This document shows positions 30,606 through 39,960 of a stretch of 64,000 bases of DNA, piece after piece. The position numbers and the translations under genes were made by a program. The stretch lies in assembly GCA_963728475.1 (NCBI GenBank), contig CAVSKL010000002.1:248001-312000 (forward strand), written 5' to 3'. Numbering within the stretch: position 1 is the first letter of the stretch; each line of letters opens with the position of its first letter. The notes below the pieces were generated by a model. It saw only the letters and a list, made by a program, of their open reading frames with translations, did no database searches and was not told the DNA's origin. The DNA comes from CAVSKL01 sp963728475 [NCBI: Candidatus Eiseniibacteriota bacterium]. Lineage in GTDB: Bacteria; Eisenbacteria; RBG-16-71-46; JABDJR01.

Positions 30606-31749
30606 TTGGAAACGCAGGAAATACGACGCAAGCTGGAGGGCATGCGGGAGCGGATCGACGTTCTCAGGGGGTATCTTTGACATCGCGGCCAAGAGCGAAC
30701 GGATCGAGGCCCTCAACCTGGCCATGGCCGCCCCCGGCTTCTGGGACGCCCCCGACAAGGCGAGGACGGTGGTCCAGGAGCTGAAGGGGGCCAAGGCGGT
30801 GGTGGAGGACTTCGAGAAGACCGAGCGCGCCGTCCTCGACGCCGCCGATCTCTTCGAGATGGCGATGGAGGAGGAGGACGCCGCCACCCGGGGAGACATC
30901 GAGGGCCAGCTCGCCGCGCTCGAGGAGAGCCTGAACCGGCTGGAGCTCAAGTCCTTCCTCTCCGATCCCGCCGACCGCTCGGGAGCGGTGGTCTCCATCC
31001 ACCCCGGGGCGGGGGGGACCGAGAGCCAGGACTGGGCGGAGATGCTGCTCCGCATGTACCTCCGGTGGGCGGAGCGGAGCGGGTTCGCCACCGACATGCT
31101 CGACTACCAGGCCGGGGACGAGGCCGGGCTCAAGGACGCCACCTTCGAGGTCAACGGCGAGTACGCCTTCGGCTACCTCAAGTCCGAGTCCGGCGTGCAC
31201 CGCCTGGTCCGGATCTCCCCGTTCGACGCCAGCGGCCGGCGCCACACCTCCTTCGCCTCGGTGTTCGTCTTTCCCCAGGTCGAGGAGGACGTGGAGATCG
31301 AGATCAACGACGGCGACGTGCGGGTGGACACCTTCCGCGCCTCCGGGGCGGGGGGCCAGCACGTGAACAAGACCGACTCCGCGGTGCGCCTCACCCACAT
31401 CCCCTCCGGGATCGTGGTGTCGAGCCAGAACGAGCGGAGCCAGCACCGGAACCGCGAGAGCGCCTACAAGATCCTCCGCGCGCGCCTCTACGCCCGGAAG
31501 CTGGAGGAGGAACGGAAGCAGCTCGACGCCCTCTACGACCAGCAGAAGGAGATCGCGTGGGGGAGCCAGATCCGCTCCTACGTGTTCCAGCCTTATACCC
31601 TGGTCAAGGACCACCGCACCGGCCACGAGGTGGGGGACGTGCAGCGGGTGATGGACGGGGACCTCGACGGCTTCATCGACGCCTACCTGCGGTCGGATCT
31701 CGGCCGCCCCGCCGCGGCCAAGGGGGCGGGGAAGGGAGGAGCGAAGTGA
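30606..31749 (+). CDS. prfB: Peptide chain release factor 2 (programmed +1 frameshift)
   Basis: RF2 releases peptides at UGA and UAA. Translation starts at TTG 30606 and runs in the first frame to TGA at 30678-30680; the rest of the protein continues in the +1 frame from 30679. The join is residues 24/25, the classical RF2 autoregulatory frameshift. The body has the anticodon-like ISPFDAS and the catalytic GGQ in GAGGQHVNKTDSAVRLTH (about residue 248). Product about 380 residues. Not a broken gene. The stop overlaps the next start. Confidence 0.96.
30666..30681 (+). promoter_or_regulatory. RF2 programmed frameshift site
   Basis: AGG GGG TAT CTT TGA C contains the internal Shine-Dalgarno-like AGGGGG, the CTT slippery codon and the in-frame TGA followed by C. 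When RF2 is scarce the ribosome shifts +1 and makes full-length RF2. This matches the E. coli site very closely. Confidence 0.95.
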
Positions 31750-33107
31750 ACCCCCACATCTTCCGCGAGTACGACGTGCGCGGGGTGGTGGACCGGGACC
31801 TCGATCCCGCCACCGTCCGCGCTCTCGGACGCGCCTACGGCTCGGTGATCGCCGAAGGCGGCGGCCGCCGGGTCGCGGTGGGGATGGACGTGCGCGAAAG
31901 CTCCCCCGCGCTCGCCGCCGCCCTCACCGAGGGAATCGTGGCCGCCGGGGTGGACGTCCTGCGCCTGGGGACGGTCCCCACCCCGGTCGTCTACTTCGCG
32001 GTGCACCACCAGCGGCTGGACGGCGGCGTCCAGGTCACCGGGAGCCACAATCCGATCGAGTTCAACGGGTTCAAGATGATGCGGGGGACGGCGAGCTTCT
32101 TCGGCGAGGACCTCCAGGGCCTGCGCAGCCGGATCGAGGCCGGCCGCTACGCCTCCGGCGCGGGGACGGTGGCCGACCGCGACCTCCGCGAGGAGTACCT
32201 GGGCGCGATCACCTCCCGGGTGAAGCCGGCGCGGGCGATGAAGCTGGTGCTCGACGCCGGCAACGGCTGCGCCGGCCCCTTCGCCCCCGATCTCTTCCGC
32301 CGCCTCGGGTGCACGGTCGAGTGCCTCTACTGCGACCCCGACGGCCGCTTTCCCAACCACATTCCCGACCCCACCCTCCCCGGAACCCTGGTCGCGCTCC
32401 GGGAGCGGGTGCTGGCCACCGGCGCCGACCTGGGGCTGGCCTACGACGGCGACGCCGACCGGCTGGGGGCGCTGGACGCAACCGGGAGGATCCTCTGGGG
32501 AGACCAGCTGCTCGCGCTGTTCGCCCGCCAGGTGCTGGCCCGGCGGCCGGGAGCGCCGATCCTGTTCGAGGTGAAGTGCTCGCGCGCCCTCATCGAGGAC
32601 GTCGCCGCCCACGGCGGGAAGCCGGTCATGACCCGCACCGGCCACTCCATCATCAAGCAGCGGATGAAGGAGACCGGGTCGCCCCTGGCCGGCGAGATGT
32701 CGGGCCACATGTTCTTCGCCGACGACTGGTACGGCTTCGACGACGCGCTCTACGCCTCCGCCCGGCTGGTGGAACTGGTCGCGGCCGCCGGCCGTCCCCT
32801 GGCCGCGCTGGTGGACGAGCTGCCCCGGTACCACGCCACCCCGGAGATCCGGATCGATTGCGCCGACGACCGGAAGTTCGAGGTGGTGGAGGCGGTGCGC
32901 GCCCGCTACCGAGGTACCCACCCGGTGGTGGAGGTGGACGGAGCGCGGATCGACTTCACCGGCGGATGGGGGCTGGTGCGGGCCTCCAACACCCAGCCGG
33001 TGCTGGTGCTGCGGGCCGAGGGGATCACCCCGGAAGCGCGCGACGCCATCGAGGGGGAATTGAGGGCGGCCCTGGCCGGCCTCGGGGTAGAGGGCGCCGG
33101 CGCTTGA
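31746..33107 (+). CDS. Phosphomannomutase/phosphoglucomutase
   Basis: This alpha-D-phosphohexomutase interconverts hexose-6-P and hexose-1-P, feeding nucleotide-sugar synthesis. The 453-residue protein has the catalytic Ser100 in VTGSHNP, the metal loop DGDADR (234-239), the sugar loop GEMSGHMFF, and the phosphate-binding RASNTQPVLVLRAEG at the end. It resembles the AlgC type with dual specificity. GTG start overlapping prfB by four bases. It would connect the isomerase (17659) with the nucleotidyltransferase (18651). Confidence 0.92.
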   Translation: MNPHIFREYDVRGVVDRDLDPATVRALGRAYGSVIAEGGGRRVAVGMDVRESSPALAAALTEGIVAAGVDVLRLGTVPTPVVYFAVHHQRLDGGVQVTGSHNPIEFNGFKMMRGTASFFGEDLQGLRSRIEAGRYASGAGTVADRDLREEYLGAITSRVKPARAMKLVLDAGNGCAGPFAPDLFRRLGCTVECLYCDPDGRFPNHIPDPTLPGTLVALRERVLATGADLGLAYDGDADRLGALDATGRILWGDQLLALFARQVLARRPGAPILFEVKCSRALIEDVAAHGGKPVMTRTGHSIIKQRMKETGSPLAGEMSGHMFFADDWYGFDDALYASARLVELVAAAGRPLAALVDELPRYHATPEIRIDCADDRKFEVVEAVRARYRGTHPVVEVDGARIDFTGGWGLVRASNTQPVLVLRAEGITPEARDAIEGELRAALAGLGVEGAGA

Positions 33108-33163
33108 TTCACCGCCCGGAATCACTCCGAGGCCCCGGCGGCGCGCGGCCGCCGGGGCGGCGG

Positions 33164-33805
33164 ATGCCCACCGCCTTCTTCGCCCGCGACACCCTGACCG
33201 TGGCCCGGGAGGCGCTGGGCCTCATCCTCGCCCGGCGGGAGCCGGACGGCGCCTGGACCTGGGGACGGATCGTGGAGACCGAGGCCTACGTGGGGGAGGA
33301 CGATCCCGCCTGCCACGCCGCCGCCGGCCTCACTCCCCGCACCCGGGTCCTTTACGGACCGCCCGGACGGAGCTACGTTTATTTCACGTACGGAATGCAT
33401 TATCTCTTGAACTTCGTGACCGAGCGGGACGGCTTTCCGGCCGCGGTCCTGGTGCGGGCGCTCCGCCCCGGGGGGGGGCGGTCACGCATGCGCCGCCGCC
33501 GGGGGCGGGAAGCCGAGCGTGATCTCACCTCCGGGCCCTCGCGGCTCTGCGAGGCGCTGGGCGTCGACCTCGCCCTCAACGACGTGCCGCTCACCGGACC
33601 CGCGCTCACGGTGAGGGACGACGGCCACCGCCCCGAGCGGGTGGAGGCCGGTCCCCGGATCGGCATCCGCGTGGGGACCGAGCGTCCCTGGCGATTCTGG
33701 GTGGCGGGGGATCCGTTCGTGAGCCGGGGAAGGCCGGGGCCGCCGGGCGGGCGGCGCGTTCGCGCGCGCGGCCCCGCGCCGCCGCCGCCGGGGAAGAACG
33801 CTTGA
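33164..33805 (+). CDS. 3-methyladenine (alkylpurine) DNA glycosylase, MPG/AAG family
   Basis: It excises alkylated purines in base-excision repair. The 213-residue protein has RIVETEAYVGEDDPACHA with the catalytic glutamate, LYGPPGRSYVYFTYGMHYLLN, and GPSRLCEALGVDLALN, matching the mammalian-type AAG fold. The extreme C-terminus is arginine/proline-rich. The ATG follows GGCGGCGG with no ideal ribosome-binding site. The stop codon lies inside the -35 box of the next promoter. Confidence 0.88.
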   Translation: MPTAFFARDTLTVAREALGLILARREPDGAWTWGRIVETEAYVGEDDPACHAAAGLTPRTRVLYGPPGRSYVYFTYGMHYLLNFVTERDGFPAAVLVRALRPGGGRSRMRRRRGREAERDLTSGPSRLCEALGVDLALNDVPLTGPALTVRDDGHRPERVEAGPRIGIRVGTERPWRFWVAGDPFVSRGRPGPPGGRRVRARGPAPPPPGKNA

Positions 33806-33830
33806 CAGCGGGAGGGGGTGAGGGTACTTT
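33802..33830 (+). promoter_or_regulatory. Sigma70-type promoter of the 33.9 kb lipoprotein gene
   Basis: TTGACA (33802-33807), 17 bases, TACTTT (33825-33830). The perfect -35 box overlaps the stop codon of the DNA glycosylase gene. The leader to the ATG at 33906 is about 70 bases. Confidence 0.65.
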
Positions 33831-33905
33831 TTTTGCACTTTCCGATACACCCATGCCGATCCCCCCCCTGCATAGACGGCTGGAAATCCGTTAGAGGTCC
33901 AACCC

Positions 33906-35294
33906 ATGAACGTGTTGCGCGTCCTCATCGTGGGCGCCCTGTTGGCCTGTGTCGTATGGCTGGGGCAGGGGTGCTCGAACGTCGACAAGATCACCACGCC
34001 CGACATCGAGGGCTATACCACGCTCAACGTGGCCTACGGTGATCCGGGGCCCACGCCGAATCCCTGCGACGACCTCCTCCCCTTCCTCGACGGTGACGGC
34101 CAGGACGCGGAGTGGTCGGAGGCGGAGCCGCTGTTCGTGCGCATGACCGGCGGAAACGGCAACGGGGGACGGGACTTCTTCCTCGAAGTGCGCGCAATCT
34201 GGGCCAACATCCCCGGCGACGCCAGCACCAGCCAGCTCTACTTCCTGGTCCGCTACAACGACGCCCACCTCGACGCCAAGCCCGACCAGCTCGCTTACGG
34301 CACCCTCGACGCGAACGGCCAGGTGGTGCCGAGCCCGGTGCCCGCCGATCCCGGCGCCAACGGCGGCGAGTGCGACAGCGTGCTGCTCAGCCCCGGCTCC
34401 TGGACCCGGCTGAATGCCGACGGCAAGGAAGACGCGGTGGTCATGATGATCCAGGAGGTGGCCGACGACCAGGTCGCCACCAACCTGGTCGAGGCGAACG
34501 GCGAGGTCCTCGGCCGGGTCGGCTTCCAGGTGAACGGCGGAACCACCATCTCCGGGGTCAGCGACACCGATCTGTGGATCTGGCGGGCGGGCCGCACCAA
34601 CCTCCAGCCGGTCCCGCAGTTCGCGGAGTGGGGTGCGACCCCGGACGCCAACGGCATTCCCTTCTCCGTGTTCCCCAAGGTCACCCAGACCGCCGCCTTC
34701 TGCGAGGACGCCTGGATCGATTCCGGCCACACGCTGAGCGACGACTCCGGCACGCTGCCCTTCGTCCGGAACTTCCGGGACACCGCGGTCCCGATCCGCC
34801 GGACCGAGTGCCCACCCACCGGGCGCGGCGACTCGGGTCCGGTCGTGGTCAACGCCGGCATCCCCAACGACCTCGGCCTGTGGTGGCCGAAGGCGGCCCT
34901 GTTCCGGGACTGCGACATCCTCGCCTGCTCCCGGCTCACCATCACTCCGCCCAGGTGGAGCGAGCGGCTCCTGCCCGGGGACTTCGACTACATCCTGGGC
35001 TGGGCGCTCCAGGTTCCCTCCGGCAGCCAGGAGGACGTGCGGGCCAAGGGCTCCTACAACCTGGACCAGAACAAAGGCTTTCCCGTCCGCACCCTGGAGA
35101 TCGAGCGCAATACCAACACCGGGAACCCCGACGACCTGGTGATCTCGACCGACAACAGCCGTCACTACCGGATGGTGGTCGGCGTCCTGGACGGTTCCGG
35201 CAAAGTGGGGAGCGGATCCAACGAGATCCGTCTCCACTTCGACAAGCCGGCGCCGCAGCCCGGGACGCGCAAGCGCACCTCGGGAGGGTGCTGA
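33906..35294 (+). CDS. Lipoprotein with possible ethylbenzene-dehydrogenase-like (EB_dh/DOMON) domain
   Basis: The 462-residue protein has a hydrophobic leader ending GQGC (Cys23), so a lipid anchor is likely though the lipobox is imperfect. A beta-rich domain then contains DGDGQDAEWSEAEPL followed by TSQLYFLVRYNDAHLDAKPD, the pattern of EB_dh/DOMON-type domains that in some relatives bind heme b. There is no CXXCH motif. Several cysteines (for example CEDAW, CDILAC) suggest disulphides outside the cytoplasm. First of a pair with the barrel gene that starts two bases after its stop. Domain call is tentative; function unknown. Confidence 0.6.
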   Translation: MNVLRVLIVGALLACVVWLGQGCSNVDKITTPDIEGYTTLNVAYGDPGPTPNPCDDLLPFLDGDGQDAEWSEAEPLFVRMTGGNGNGGRDFFLEVRAIWANIPGDASTSQLYFLVRYNDAHLDAKPDQLAYGTLDANGQVVPSPVPADPGANGGECDSVLLSPGSWTRLNADGKEDAVVMMIQEVADDQVATNLVEANGEVLGRVGFQVNGGTTISGVSDTDLWIWRAGRTNLQPVPQFAEWGATPDANGIPFSVFPKVTQTAAFCEDAWIDSGHTLSDDSGTLPFVRNFRDTAVPIRRTECPPTGRGDSGPVVVNAGIPNDLGLWWPKAALFRDCDILACSRLTITPPRWSERLLPGDFDYILGWALQVPSGSQEDVRAKGSYNLDQNKGFPVRTLEIERNTNTGNPDDLVISTDNSRHYRMVVGVLDGSGKVGSGSNEIRLHFDKPAPQPGTRKRTSGGC

Positions 35295-35296
35295 CC

Positions 35297-36781
35297 ATGA
35301 GGAACCCGCAGGTGATCGGACGCTCGCCTCGATGCCTCCCGTCGCTGGTCGCCGGACTCGTCCTGGCCGCCGGCTGCCTGCCCGCCGCCGGGGTCCGCGC
35401 GGAGAGCCTGGTGGGGGAGCGGCTCTTCCTGTTGCCCACCCAGGTCCAGTTCGGGGCCGGAACCGTACGCCTCGACGCCATGGGCGGCTTCCAGGCGGTG
35501 GTGCCCGACGAGAACTTCGAACTCAACCTTCACGACTTCAGCAACAACCCGGCGGGCTACGGCGACGACCGCGACTCCTGGTCCATCGACGCCCGCTACA
35601 GCCACCAGGAGATGGTGCAGCACGACCTCCGCACGCCCGGCAACAACGTGAAGCTCAACGAGGGGAGCGTGCTGATCGGGTACCACTCCCCGCTCAAGAT
35701 GGGCCTGGGGGGGCGCATCGACTACGCCAAGGTGGGGGCGAACAACCTCGCCCGGTTCCACAACGACTACAACATCTCGGGGTTCGACTTCGTCGGTAAC
35801 CGCTACTTCACCCCCAAGCTGTCTCTGGGGGCCCGGATCGGCGTCACCTCCGAGGACGAGGGGGTTCTCTCGCCCCTGGTCTACAACATCACCCACAAGG
35901 GCACGGTGACCCACGCCGGGCTCGGCGCGGGCTACCGGCTCGTCCCGGGAGTGATCCTGGGCGTTCGGGGCGAGATCATCGGGGACAATGTCGACGGGTT
36001 GAGCAGTGGGCCCTTTCACGACGACAGCTTCACCTGGAAGCGCCCGGGCGGGCTCTTCGCGGTGCAGGGGTTCGTGGACCGGGGCCGGCTCCACGCCGGC
36101 GCCGACTTCACCCACCAGAAGCTCCAGGGGAACGAGCGGGTGCGGGTGAGCTGGTCCGAGCGCTTCGTGTTCAACCCCACCCTCCACACCGTGGACTTCA
36201 CCTCCGACACCTTCAGCGAGGATCGCAAGGACGACCAGTTCAAAGCCCGCGGCCGGCTGGACGTGGTTCCCGGGCGGATCTCGGTGGGAGCGGCGGTGCT
36301 GAGCGGATCCCAGACCTTCAAGGTGGTGACCAACCCCAATCTCCTGGGCTCGCTTCCTCCCCAGGACGTGGACGCGACCGCCCGCACCGCGGTGGGAGGC
36401 GCCACCCTGACCGGGCTGCACCAGCGATTGATGGTGGCGGGCGAGGTCCAGGTCTCCAAGTCGAAGGTGAAGCAGAGCATCGAGGACCTGGGAATCCTCA
36501 CCAACAAGCTGGACGAGGTCACGCTCCGGGCCGGTGGGGAGTACCTCCTCGGCGAGACCCTGGTGGGCCGGGCCGGGGTCCAGCAGCTCTCGCAGAAGTA
36601 CACCTACGCCACCAGCCCCGACCTCAACGGGACCTACAAGTCCACGATTCTCAGCGCCGGGATCGGACTGGTGCCGGCCGGGGCGATCTGGCAGCTGGAC
36701 GTGGCCTACGACGTGAACGTGAAAACCGACCTGAACACCGACCGTTCCCGGTTTTCGGCTTACGTGAAGTATCTGTTCTGA
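35297..36781 (+). CDS. Predicted outer-membrane beta-barrel protein
   Basis: The 494-residue protein has a signal peptide (about 1-35, ending GVRAES), many alternating strands, and ends FSAYVKYLF, a typical C-terminal barrel signal with terminal Phe. Near residue 80 it has DFSNNPAGYGDDRDSW, reminiscent of the NPAG loop of FadL/PorV-type barrels, but I cannot name the family. Two bases separate it from the preceding lipoprotein gene, so the two are probably co-made and may interact. Confidence 0.75.
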   Translation: MRNPQVIGRSPRCLPSLVAGLVLAAGCLPAAGVRAESLVGERLFLLPTQVQFGAGTVRLDAMGGFQAVVPDENFELNLHDFSNNPAGYGDDRDSWSIDARYSHQEMVQHDLRTPGNNVKLNEGSVLIGYHSPLKMGLGGRIDYAKVGANNLARFHNDYNISGFDFVGNRYFTPKLSLGARIGVTSEDEGVLSPLVYNITHKGTVTHAGLGAGYRLVPGVILGVRGEIIGDNVDGLSSGPFHDDSFTWKRPGGLFAVQGFVDRGRLHAGADFTHQKLQGNERVRVSWSERFVFNPTLHTVDFTSDTFSEDRKDDQFKARGRLDVVPGRISVGAAVLSGSQTFKVVTNPNLLGSLPPQDVDATARTAVGGATLTGLHQRLMVAGEVQVSKSKVKQSIEDLGILTNKLDEVTLRAGGEYLLGETLVGRAGVQQLSQKYTYATSPDLNGTYKSTILSAGIGLVPAGAIWQLDVAYDVNVKTDLNTDRSRFSAYVKYLF

Positions 36782-36807
36782 ACCGTACCGGAGACGACAA
36801 GGGGGTC

Positions 36808-36836
36808 TTGACAGGGGTGGGGGATTGGGCTAGAGT
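36808..36836 (+). promoter_or_regulatory. Distal promoter of the TonB receptor operon
   Basis: TTGACA (36808-36813), 17 bases, TAGAGT (36831-36836). It would produce a leader of about 370 bases, or a separate small RNA. Confidence 0.6.
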
Positions 36837-37116
36837 CCATGCAGCAGAAGGACTTGACGTCCGCTTCCTCGTGCCGCCGAATTGGTGCCGGCGGTCCTGC
36901 CTCACGGAAGATCTCGCTGCTTTGTCTGTCGAAGTCCGTGGTGTCGCGCCGTTTGCAGTCCCCCGAGGCCGGGGGGCGGGCGGCCGGTGCCGGTACAGCA
37001 GCATCGGGATCGATCCCAGACCCTCCCGATGAAGTCCGTGACGGGTACGGCGACACGCCGCCCGCCCCACGGGGTTCACGGAAGGCGCCGTCCCCTCGGT
37101 CCTGGAGCGCACTCGG

Positions 37117-37145
37117 TTGACTCAAGCTACCGTGGCGCTTATAGT
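37117..37145 (+). promoter_or_regulatory. Proximal promoter of the TonB receptor operon
   Basis: TTGACT (37117-37122), 17 bases, TATAGT (37140-37145), one of the best promoter matches in the window. Transcription would start near 37152, about 60 bases before the ATG. Confidence 0.7.
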
Positions 37146-37211
37146 TGCGGCTATCTTGCCTGAGAGCCCGGGCTGGTGAGGGAAACCCTCCAGGAAAGGA
37201 GCGACGCGGTC

Positions 37212-39893
37212 ATGAACGTCCGTCCCAAGCGCTGGTTCGCAATCCTCGCGGCTGCCTGCATGTGCCTTGCGGCCGCGGGAGGAGCCTACGCGCAGGATGC
37301 CGGGACGTTGAAGGGCATGGTCAAGAACGCCAAGGGCGAACCGCTCGCGTTCGCGAACGTGGTGGTGCTGGGTACCAAGACCGGCGCCATGACCGAGAGC
37401 GACGGCACCTATAACGTCAAGAACCTGCCCGCCGGCACCTACAACGTCAGGGTCTCCTTCCTCGGTTACGAGCCCCAGGAGCGGAGCATCCAGATCAATC
37501 CCGGGCAGACCGTCACCTTGAACTTCGAGCTGAAGGAAACGGTGGTGGCCACCATGCAAACGGTGGTGGTCGAGGCCAAGAAAGACCTGATCCGGCGCAA
37601 CGACTCCTCCACCTCGCACCGGGTCACCTCCGAGCAGCTCGAGCGGCTCCCGGTGGACACCTTCCAGGAGGCGGTCGCGCTGAAGTCCGGGGTGGTCTCC
37701 CAGGCCGGACAGCTCCACTTCCGCGGCGGCCGTTCCGGCGAGGTCCAGTACCAGATCGACGGGATCCCGGTGAACGACCCCCTGGTCGGGGGCGGCGTGA
37801 ACGTGGCCACCGTCTCGGTTTCCGACTCCGAGGTGCTCCTGGGCGGGTTCGACGCCGAGTACGGCAACGCCCAGTCCGGCATCGTGAACATCATCACCCA
37901 GGAGGGCGGGGACAAGTTCCAGGGCGAGGTCTCGTACATGACCGACGACTACGGCGCCCCGGACAAGACCTACAACAACTACGACCGCCTTTCCCTGGGC
38001 ATGGGCGGTCCGACCCCGGTGCGGGACCTGACCTATTACGTCTCGCTCCAGGGGACCTGGACCGACACCTACCTCAGCACGGTCGAGAACCGCGCCCGCC
38101 ACCAGATCCTCGACTTCATCCGGGTGGGCCCCCGCCAGAACAACGAGATCAACCTCCAGAGCAAGCTGGCCTGGAAGCCGGGCCCCAACTACAAGATGAC
38201 CTTCGAGGTGCTGGACAACCATCACACCTGGGACAACTACGAGCACCCCTTCAGCCAGGCGGGCTTCGTGGAGACCCGGGTGGACACGGTGGCCGACACC
38301 GGCGAGATCGTGACCCGCTACGGGTCCTGGAGCGAGCGGCAGGAAGGCCCGAACTGGGTCTACTACAACGCTCCCGAGCACACCCCGAACTACACCAACG
38401 ACTTCCGCCAGTACAAGGTCACCTGGCAGCACCAGCTGACCCAGGGCACCCTCTATACCGTCAAGCTCAGCCGCAATCAGTACGACCTGGACTACTCGGT
38501 CAACAACGAGCTGCCCTGGGAGTACCAGGGGGTCTACCCCGACCAGTGGCGGGATCGCATCCACTTCCGCACCCAGCCCTTCTTCGCGACCAACGGCGAT
38601 TATCCGAGCTACCGCCAGCAGTCCACGAAGGTCTGGACCATGAAAACCGACTGGACCAGCGAGATCGGCTCCCACCGGATGAAGACCGGGATCGAGCTGA
38701 CCTACAACGACCTCCAGCTCTTGTCCCTGGACTACCCGAACCGGATCAACTCCGACGGGCTCTGGGGCCTGGTCCGCAGCCAGTACCACTACTACAACCC
38801 CGAGGGCTCCTTCTACGTGCAGGACCGTTGGGAGCACGAGGGGATGGTGGTCAACGCCGGCATCCGCTACGACGTGTTCTCGGTGGGGAACCAGCTCGAC
38901 GCCTCGGAGGTGGACAACCGGACCCGGAGCCAGCTGAGCCCGCGCGTCGGCATCGCCTATCCGATCTCCGACCGCGACGTGTTCTCGTTCCACTACGGCC
39001 GCTTCAGCCAGGTGCCCGACCGCCAGTTCATCTTCGAGAATCGCGGCGCTTCGGTCCGCACCCGCGGCAACCCCAACCTGGACAACGAGACCACCGTCTC
39101 CTACCAGGCGGCGTTGCAGCACATGTTCACCGACGACGTGTTCGGCCAGTTCACCGTGTACTTCAAGGACATCTTCGGGCTTCTGACCATTCAGCAGGTG
39201 AGTTCCGGCGACAGCCCCGCCCTGGTGACCGAGTACGTGAACAAGGACTACGCGTCCTCGCGCGGGTTCGAGCTCAGCCTGACCAAGCGCTTCAACCGGC
39301 ACTTCGCGGGCGAGCTTTCCTACACCTACGGGGTGGCCACCGGCGTGGCCTCGGATCCGAACCAGCAGCAGCAGGTCACCTTCCTGTACCTGCCCATCGC
39401 CGAACAGCCCCTGGACTGGGACCAGCGGCACACCCTGTCGGCTACCGCCACCATCGCCCAGCCGGGCGAGTGGTCGGCCAACTTCGTCTGGACCTTTGGG
39501 ACCGGGTTCCCCTACACGCCGCACGACCGCAGCGAGCGGAAGCTGGATCCGTCGAAGACCAATTCGCGGCGGCTCCCCAGCTCCTCCAACCTGACCATCC
39601 AGGCGGAGAAGTACTACAAGATCTGGGGACAGCGGGTGAAGCTGTTCGTCCGGGGCAACAACGTGCTCGACACCAAGAACATCCAGATCCTGAGCCCCAA
39701 CAACTTCCCCGGTCCTCCCCAGACCGGCGGCAACGACTACGTGGTCTACTACACCGAGACCGGCCGGGCCGGTGGAGCCTACCTGGGCCAGGACGTCAAC
39801 GAGGACGGCGTCCAGGACTGGGTGCCCCTGAACGACCCGCGCGTGTTCGGCGAAGGCCGCAACATTCGCGTCGGCGTCGGCGTCAGCTTCTGA
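37212..39893 (+). CDS. TonB-dependent outer membrane receptor
   Basis: TonB-dependent receptors import large or scarce ligands using energy relayed by TonB. With ATG at 37212, preceded by AAGGAG, the protein is 893 residues: signal peptide (1-27, AYAQD), a carboxypeptidase-regulatory-like domain (about 30-115, GMVKNAKGEPLAFANVVVLG), a plug with VVVEAKKD and SGEVQYQIDGIPVNDPL, DAEYGNAQSGIVNIIT, then the barrel ending VGVGVSF. The layout is SusC-like, but no SusD-like partner follows. Ligand unknown. Two promoters and a long leader precede it. Confidence 0.9.
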   Translation: MNVRPKRWFAILAAACMCLAAAGGAYAQDAGTLKGMVKNAKGEPLAFANVVVLGTKTGAMTESDGTYNVKNLPAGTYNVRVSFLGYEPQERSIQINPGQTVTLNFELKETVVATMQTVVVEAKKDLIRRNDSSTSHRVTSEQLERLPVDTFQEAVALKSGVVSQAGQLHFRGGRSGEVQYQIDGIPVNDPLVGGGVNVATVSVSDSEVLLGGFDAEYGNAQSGIVNIITQEGGDKFQGEVSYMTDDYGAPDKTYNNYDRLSLGMGGPTPVRDLTYYVSLQGTWTDTYLSTVENRARHQILDFIRVGPRQNNEINLQSKLAWKPGPNYKMTFEVLDNHHTWDNYEHPFSQAGFVETRVDTVADTGEIVTRYGSWSERQEGPNWVYYNAPEHTPNYTNDFRQYKVTWQHQLTQGTLYTVKLSRNQYDLDYSVNNELPWEYQGVYPDQWRDRIHFRTQPFFATNGDYPSYRQQSTKVWTMKTDWTSEIGSHRMKTGIELTYNDLQLLSLDYPNRINSDGLWGLVRSQYHYYNPEGSFYVQDRWEHEGMVVNAGIRYDVFSVGNQLDASEVDNRTRSQLSPRVGIAYPISDRDVFSFHYGRFSQVPDRQFIFENRGASVRTRGNPNLDNETTVSYQAALQHMFTDDVFGQFTVYFKDIFGLLTIQQVSSGDSPALVTEYVNKDYASSRGFELSLTKRFNRHFAGELSYTYGVATGVASDPNQQQQVTFLYLPIAEQPLDWDQRHTLSATATIAQPGEWSANFVWTFGTGFPYTPHDRSERKLDPSKTNSRRLPSSSNLTIQAEKYYKIWGQRVKLFVRGNNVLDTKNIQILSPNNFPGPPQTGGNDYVVYYTETGRAGGAYLGQDVNEDGVQDWVPLNDPRVFGEGRNIRVGVGVSF

Positions 39894-39960
39894 GGACAGA
39901 TACATGGAGAACCAGCGGAACCGCTTGCGACACGGGCCGGATGGAAGGAGGGAAGCGCGC

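Larger units (their letters stand above)
36782..37211 (+). other. Long untranslated leader before the TonB receptor gene
   Basis: About 430 bases without a credible gene. It holds two promoters (36808-36836 and 37117-37145), the palindrome GGGATCGATCCC (37006-37017), an 8-bp stem CATCGGGA/TCCCGATG (37002-37009 with 37024-37031), and a small GAGGG-AAA-CCCTC hairpin (37178-37190) just before the ribosome-binding site. No known riboswitch class was recognised by eye. Confidence 0.55.

Noticed and set aside
30606-30680. prfB disrupted by a frameshift or sequencing error
   Set aside because: The interruption is exactly the RF2 CTTTGAC site with an upstream AGGGGG, a known programmed frameshift.
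33906-35294. Multiheme cytochrome of an electron-transfer conduit
   Set aside because: No CXXCH motif occurs in this protein, and the adjacent barrel shows nothing specific to MtrB/PioB families.
36837-37110. Cobalamin riboswitch before the TonB receptor
   Set aside because: Fragments such as GGTGCCGGCGGTCC and CTGCC look suggestive, but the order and B12-box core are not convincing by eye. Left for an Rfam scan.
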